The notes under the pieces are model-generated. The model saw only the letters and a list, made by a program, of their open reading frames with translations. It searched no databases and was not told the origin of the DNA. Positions 61,117 through 64,000 of a stretch of DNA of 64,000 nt are shown in pieces. The position numbers and the translations under genes were made by a program. The DNA is taken from NCBI GenBank assembly GCA_028875725.1, contig JAPPCR010000007.1, forward strand, positions 1-64,000. Direction: 5' to 3'. Every line of letters starts with the position of its first letter. Position 1 is the first letter of the stretch. The DNA comes from Acidobacteriota bacterium. GTDB lineage: Bacteria; Acidobacteriota; Thermoanaerobaculia; Multivoradales; Multivoraceae.

Positions 61117-63663
61117 TTACTGCGGAAACGCATCCACATCCTGGATCGTGCAGTACTGGCCCGCGCCCTCGCTGCCGTAGGTCTTCACTCCGCCCCCCAG
61201 CGTGTCCTTCACCGTGATCGTGTAGTCCAGGTCGGTCAAGGCGGTCGCGAAGACCCAGTAGGAGTCGTTGAACGCCCGGCCGTCGAGCACCTTGATCGCC
61301 AGTTCCACATTGTCGGGCGAGAAGAAGTACATGTAGCCGGTGTTGTCGGTGCCGAGAATGGGCCGACCCCTTCCGGCCAAACCCGTGACCGGATTGGTCC
61401 AGTCGACGGTGGCTTCGAAGCGACTGCCGGCGAGGCAGAGCGCGTCGGTGGGACAGCCGGGACCGGCCCGCAGCGCTTCGCTCCACCGCTTCGGGCCGGC
61501 GGCCGAGAAGATCCCGACCGGCCGGAAGTCGCCTGGCGCCGATGAGGCAGCGTTGCTTGCGCCGAAGGCGCTCGTATCACCTTCGCCGCACAGATCTCCC
61601 GGCTCGTTGCGGTAGGTCTTCATCTTGCCGGTCTGGGTATCGGTGACGGTCAGCGTGTAGCCCAGATCGGTCAGCCCGCCGTAGAAGACCCAGTGCCGGC
61701 CGTTCGCCTCGGTGCCGTCGAGGACCTTGAACACGAGTTCCACGTTGTCGGCGTCAAAGAACGTGGCCACGCCGGTGTTGTCCGTCAGGCGGCGCATCGT
61801 GCCGGCACCTGTGCGGCCGTCGTGCGGAGATTCCCAGGTCACCTCGAATCGGAACCGGCCCTGGCCAAGACAGACGGCGGTCGGCTCGGCCACCGGGCCT
61901 GCGGCTTCGGCGCAGCCGGACGGAGGTCCGGACGAGAGTTGGAGACTGTCCGCTGACGATTCGCCGTCATTGTCGCGATTTGCGCCGCGCACTTCGAACG
62001 TGTACCGCTCGCCCGGCGTCAGGCCGTCAACGACGTGCGTGAGACGGTCGAGTTCGCCAGGCATGGTCCGCCAACTGCTCCAGGCTTCGGAACCTCTCGA
62101 CGCACGGTACTCCCACCTCTCGACCTTTCCACCCGTGGAGGACGGCTGCCATCGCAGGGCCACAGATCCGGGCGATGACTCGGATACCGTCACCGCCACC
62201 GGGGCCGCCGGCTGGCGCAACAAGTAGAGGCCTCCAAACGACTCCAGGATGCCCGGGAAGGACTCGAAGCCAATACGCCGTTCTACCCACGGGGCCTCAT
62301 GCAACCGGCCCGCGTTGGCTTGCCACATAGGCCATGAGCGGTTGAAGGCTTCGTCGGCCCGAATCCACCCAGTGACTTCGGCCTCCGCAGCTTCGCCCGA
62401 CGGTGGCAGATGAACGGCTTGAAACCAGTACTGCGCCTCCAGCGCGAGCCCGCCGGCCGCTGCAGTCCATCCGTCATCGCGGGCACGATGTCCTCTTGAC
62501 CCACTGAAGTCGGTCAGTTCGTCCGTAACCGTCTCCGATCGGTACCGTTGCGATCCGGGAAACTCCGGCCGGCACAGGCTGTACTCGACGGACCCCGACG
62601 TCGGCTCACCGTCGCTCACCCAGCGGAAGGTCATTACGGAGCCGGAGTGTGCGTCCACGTCGCTCCACTCTTCTTCCCACCTCCCGACCTGCACCTTCTC
62701 GTCGTGGGCTTTCGATGGCTCGCCAAGCTGCTCGTTCAGTGAGCAAGGAGCCTCAAGGACACGCGAGTCCGGTTCAGGCGCTCCCAGCACTGCTGTCGCT
62801 GGACCCGCTCCCACAGTGTTGTCTGCCCTCACTTCGAACGTGTACCGCCTTCCAGGCGTCAATCCGCCGAACGTGTGCCATCTGGCTTTCGGCCCACCCG
62901 CCACGTCCAGCCACTCGGTCCAGTCACCGCCGGCGACCTCCTTCGCACGGACCTGGAAGGACTCGACCACTCCACCCGCCAGCGAAGCGGACCAGTACAC
63001 GGTGATCTCGTTCGATGCCAGGCGCCGCGGCCCCCACACCCCCGCGCCATGCACGTTCACGGGCGCCGGCCTCTGCGCGGGTCCGTTGAGGCCAAAGTGC
63101 CTCCAGTTCGTGGCAGCCCGTTCCGTCGTCGGATTGCCCTTTTCGTCGAAGACGATGCGTATGTACCAGTACTGAACCCAGTAGTCGATACCGGGTTCCA
63201 AGCCCCGGAGGGTCATCGATTCGACCGAGAACTCGTGATCGAGCTCCAGCCACGGCAGAGTTCGTTCCTCGAAAACCGTGGTCAACGGCCACCGGACCCA
63301 ACGGTCCGTTGCGACATAGGAGTCGGCCAAGCCAGGAACCGTCGGCAAGCAGACGACCCAGGTGTTCCACCGCTCGCTCCCGTACGCCCAATAGTCGAGG
63401 CCCTCTTCCGGCGCATTCCAGGTGAGGTCCACGGAGTCCGGTGTAGTCGCGATCTCGATCCGATCGTCCCACATGTCGAGCGGGGTGAGCGATGTGGCGC
63501 AAGAAGCAGGCAGTTGCGGTGACGCCTGCGCAGCAGCCGCTGCCGCCATGGCCGCATTCAAGGCAACGATCACCGCCATGCGGCCCAGCACCGCACGAAG
63601 CGTGTTTCGGCGCGAGAGCCGCTGGTCGTCCAAACCGGCTCGCGAGATCCTGTGACAACCCAT
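61117..63663 (-). CDS. secreted fibronectin-type-III protein with two shared C-terminal domains
   Basis: 848 residues from the ATG at 63663, behind AGGAGG; a TTG at 63696 adds 11 residues. The signal ends near AAAAAQAS. FnIII-like domains end in GRRYTFEVRADNTVG and GERYTFEVRGANRDN, with an N-terminal region likely of similar type. Two copies of the unassigned ~105-residue domain follow: CLGQGRFRFEVTWESP to GDTSAF, and CLAGSRFEATVDWTNP to VDAF. Each has TDNTG, FF-DNVEL, KVLDG, WVF and TDL. The protein is probably exported or surface-bound. A LuxR-type gene lies directly upstream on the same strand and its read-through frame overlaps this start. Confidence 0.8.
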   Translation of the reverse strand: MGCHRISRAGLDDQRLSRRNTLRAVLGRMAVIVALNAAMAAAAAAQASPQLPASCATSLTPLDMWDDRIEIATTPDSVDLTWNAPEEGLDYWAYGSERWNTWVVCLPTVPGLADSYVATDRWVRWPLTTVFEERTLPWLELDHEFSVESMTLRGLEPGIDYWVQYWYIRIVFDEKGNPTTERAATNWRHFGLNGPAQRPAPVNVHGAGVWGPRRLASNEITVYWSASLAGGVVESFQVRAKEVAGGDWTEWLDVAGGPKARWHTFGGLTPGRRYTFEVRADNTVGAGPATAVLGAPEPDSRVLEAPCSLNEQLGEPSKAHDEKVQVGRWEEEWSDVDAHSGSVMTFRWVSDGEPTSGSVEYSLCRPEFPGSQRYRSETVTDELTDFSGSRGHRARDDGWTAAAGGLALEAQYWFQAVHLPPSGEAAEAEVTGWIRADEAFNRSWPMWQANAGRLHEAPWVERRIGFESFPGILESFGGLYLLRQPAAPVAVTVSESSPGSVALRWQPSSTGGKVERWEYRASRGSEAWSSWRTMPGELDRLTHVVDGLTPGERYTFEVRGANRDNDGESSADSLQLSSGPPSGCAEAAGPVAEPTAVCLGQGRFRFEVTWESPHDGRTGAGTMRRLTDNTGVATFFDADNVELVFKVLDGTEANGRHWVFYGGLTDLGYTLTVTDTQTGKMKTYRNEPGDLCGEGDTSAFGASNAASSAPGDFRPVGIFSAAGPKRWSEALRAGPGCPTDALCLAGSRFEATVDWTNPVTGLAGRGRPILGTDNTGYMYFFSPDNVELAIKVLDGRAFNDSYWVFATALTDLDYTITVKDTLGGGVKTYGSEGAGQYCTIQDVDAFPQ

Positions 63664-64000
63664 CGTTTTCCGTCCTCCTGTGATCGTGCACCCCAAGCCG
63701 AACCAGAGTTCAATCCCGAAAGGGGTCGTTCACGCGGCATGTTCGCCGTCGCGGGACCTTCTGTCGCCCCCAGAAGTGAGGGGATCCGGCAACCCGCCTG
63801 CGACGCGGCCGTCGCCGACAGCAGCACGAGACGGACGACGTCCGCCTGACGATGGACGCCGAGCTTGGAGTGGAGGTTCTTCACGTGCCAGCGCACGGTG
63901 CTCTCCTCGCGGCCGGTACTCGCCGCGATCTCGCTGACCGTGCGGCCCTCCGCCAGCGCCGCGGCCACGTCACCCTCGGCTGGAGTCAGGCCGAACTCCT
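63570..64000 (-). CDS. LuxR-type regulator, C-terminal part, with lost stop codon (5' end outside window)
   Basis: The frame enters from the right edge with the same HTH as at 58936 (TVSEIAASTGREE; VRWHVKNLHSKLGVHRQ). The TGA that ends copy 1 is TGC here (63789-63791, from a T to G change on the plus strand). The frame then continues for 73 codons to 63570, overlapping the first ~30 codons of the FnIII gene. The C-terminal tail has no homology. Whether the regulator is functional cannot be judged from the part present. Confidence 0.75.
   Translation of the reverse strand, partial: EFGLTPAEGDVAAALAEGRTVSEIAASTGREESTVRWHVKNLHSKLGVHRQADVVRLVLLSATAASQAGCRIPSLLGATEGPATANMPRERPLSGLNSGSAWGARSQEDGKRWVVTGSREPVWTTSGSRAETRFVRCWAAWR
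63729..64000. repeat. 272-bp direct repeat, copy 2 (with 58876-59147)
   Basis: See the aligned copy at 58876-59147. This copy lies upstream of the FnIII/domain-repeat gene in the same position as copy 1 lies upstream of the other domain-bearing gene. It continues past the window edge. Confidence 0.85.

Noticed and set aside
1..64000. tRNA, rRNA, CRISPR array or IS element
   Set aside because: No recognisable sequence of these kinds on either strand by reading; a tRNAscan and CRISPR search would be the decisive test.

Overview
The window is 64 kb of high-GC DNA, about two thirds G+C by eye, with densely packed protein genes. No rRNA, tRNA, CRISPR array, integrase or recognisable transposase is visible. 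The gene content looks like a Gram-negative bacterium of the Acidobacteriota (Thermoanaerobaculia- or Vicinamibacteria-like). It has two TonB receptors with a carboxypeptidase-regulatory N-terminal domain, a CBM9/DUF5916 barrel protein, three exported sulfatases (one fused to TPRs), many Tat or lipobox signals, DUF3014, DUF1820, PQQ-like propellers and secreted FnIII proteins. This placement is inference from gene families, not from a marker gene.

Layout. 1-3.2 kb: two VWA/BatA-type membrane proteins. 3.2-12.8 kb, minus strand: ROK kinase, a cytochrome c/copper-monooxygenase-like protein, an exported class III aminotransferase, BolA, a Grx4-type glutaredoxin, a PQQ-like propeller and a TonB receptor. 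13-15.3 kb: DUF5916 outer-membrane protein. 15.3-18.9 kb: divergent sulfatase-TPR and bicupin lipoproteins. 19-27.9 kb: a plus-strand sugar operon with two PQQ-like propellers, a Gfo/Idh oxidoreductase, a sugar isomerase/epimerase, xylA and xylB. 27.8-30.9 kb: DUF3014, CoxE-like VWA protein and MoxR ATPase. 31-35 kb: sirtuin, Hsp20, an S1-domain protein, DUF1820 and an OmpH/Skp chaperone. 35-44 kb, minus strand: two amidohydrolases, endonuclease III, an M20 hydrolase, a TlpA-like lipoprotein and a sulfatase. 44-45 kb: a Phd/VapC toxin-antitoxin pair. 45-53.7 kb: PdxA, a long inverted-repeat element, a deazaflavin-type nitroreductase, DUF3604 and TonB receptor genes, and a Tat-exported sulfatase.

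From 53.7 kb to the end the window is accessory. It holds an AbiEi/AbiEii toxin-antitoxin pair, a DUF222/HNH nuclease carrying duplicated palindromes, scraps of a TonB-receptor gene and of a second HNH gene, and a cluster of LuxR-type regulators beside secreted proteins that share an unassigned C-terminal domain. A near-identical 272-bp direct repeat (58876-59147 and 63729-64000) shows recent duplication there. In the second copy the regulator has lost its stop codon and reads into the next gene.

How the genes work together (inference). Much of the window serves uptake and breakdown of sulfated or complex organic matter: TonB receptors bring material in, exported sulfatases and hydrolases process it, and the xyl operon takes xylose or xylose-like sugars to xylulose 5-phosphate. 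Translational coupling by 4-nt overlaps (GTGA or ATGA) recurs throughout. It supports an unusual CTG start for the DUF3604 gene.
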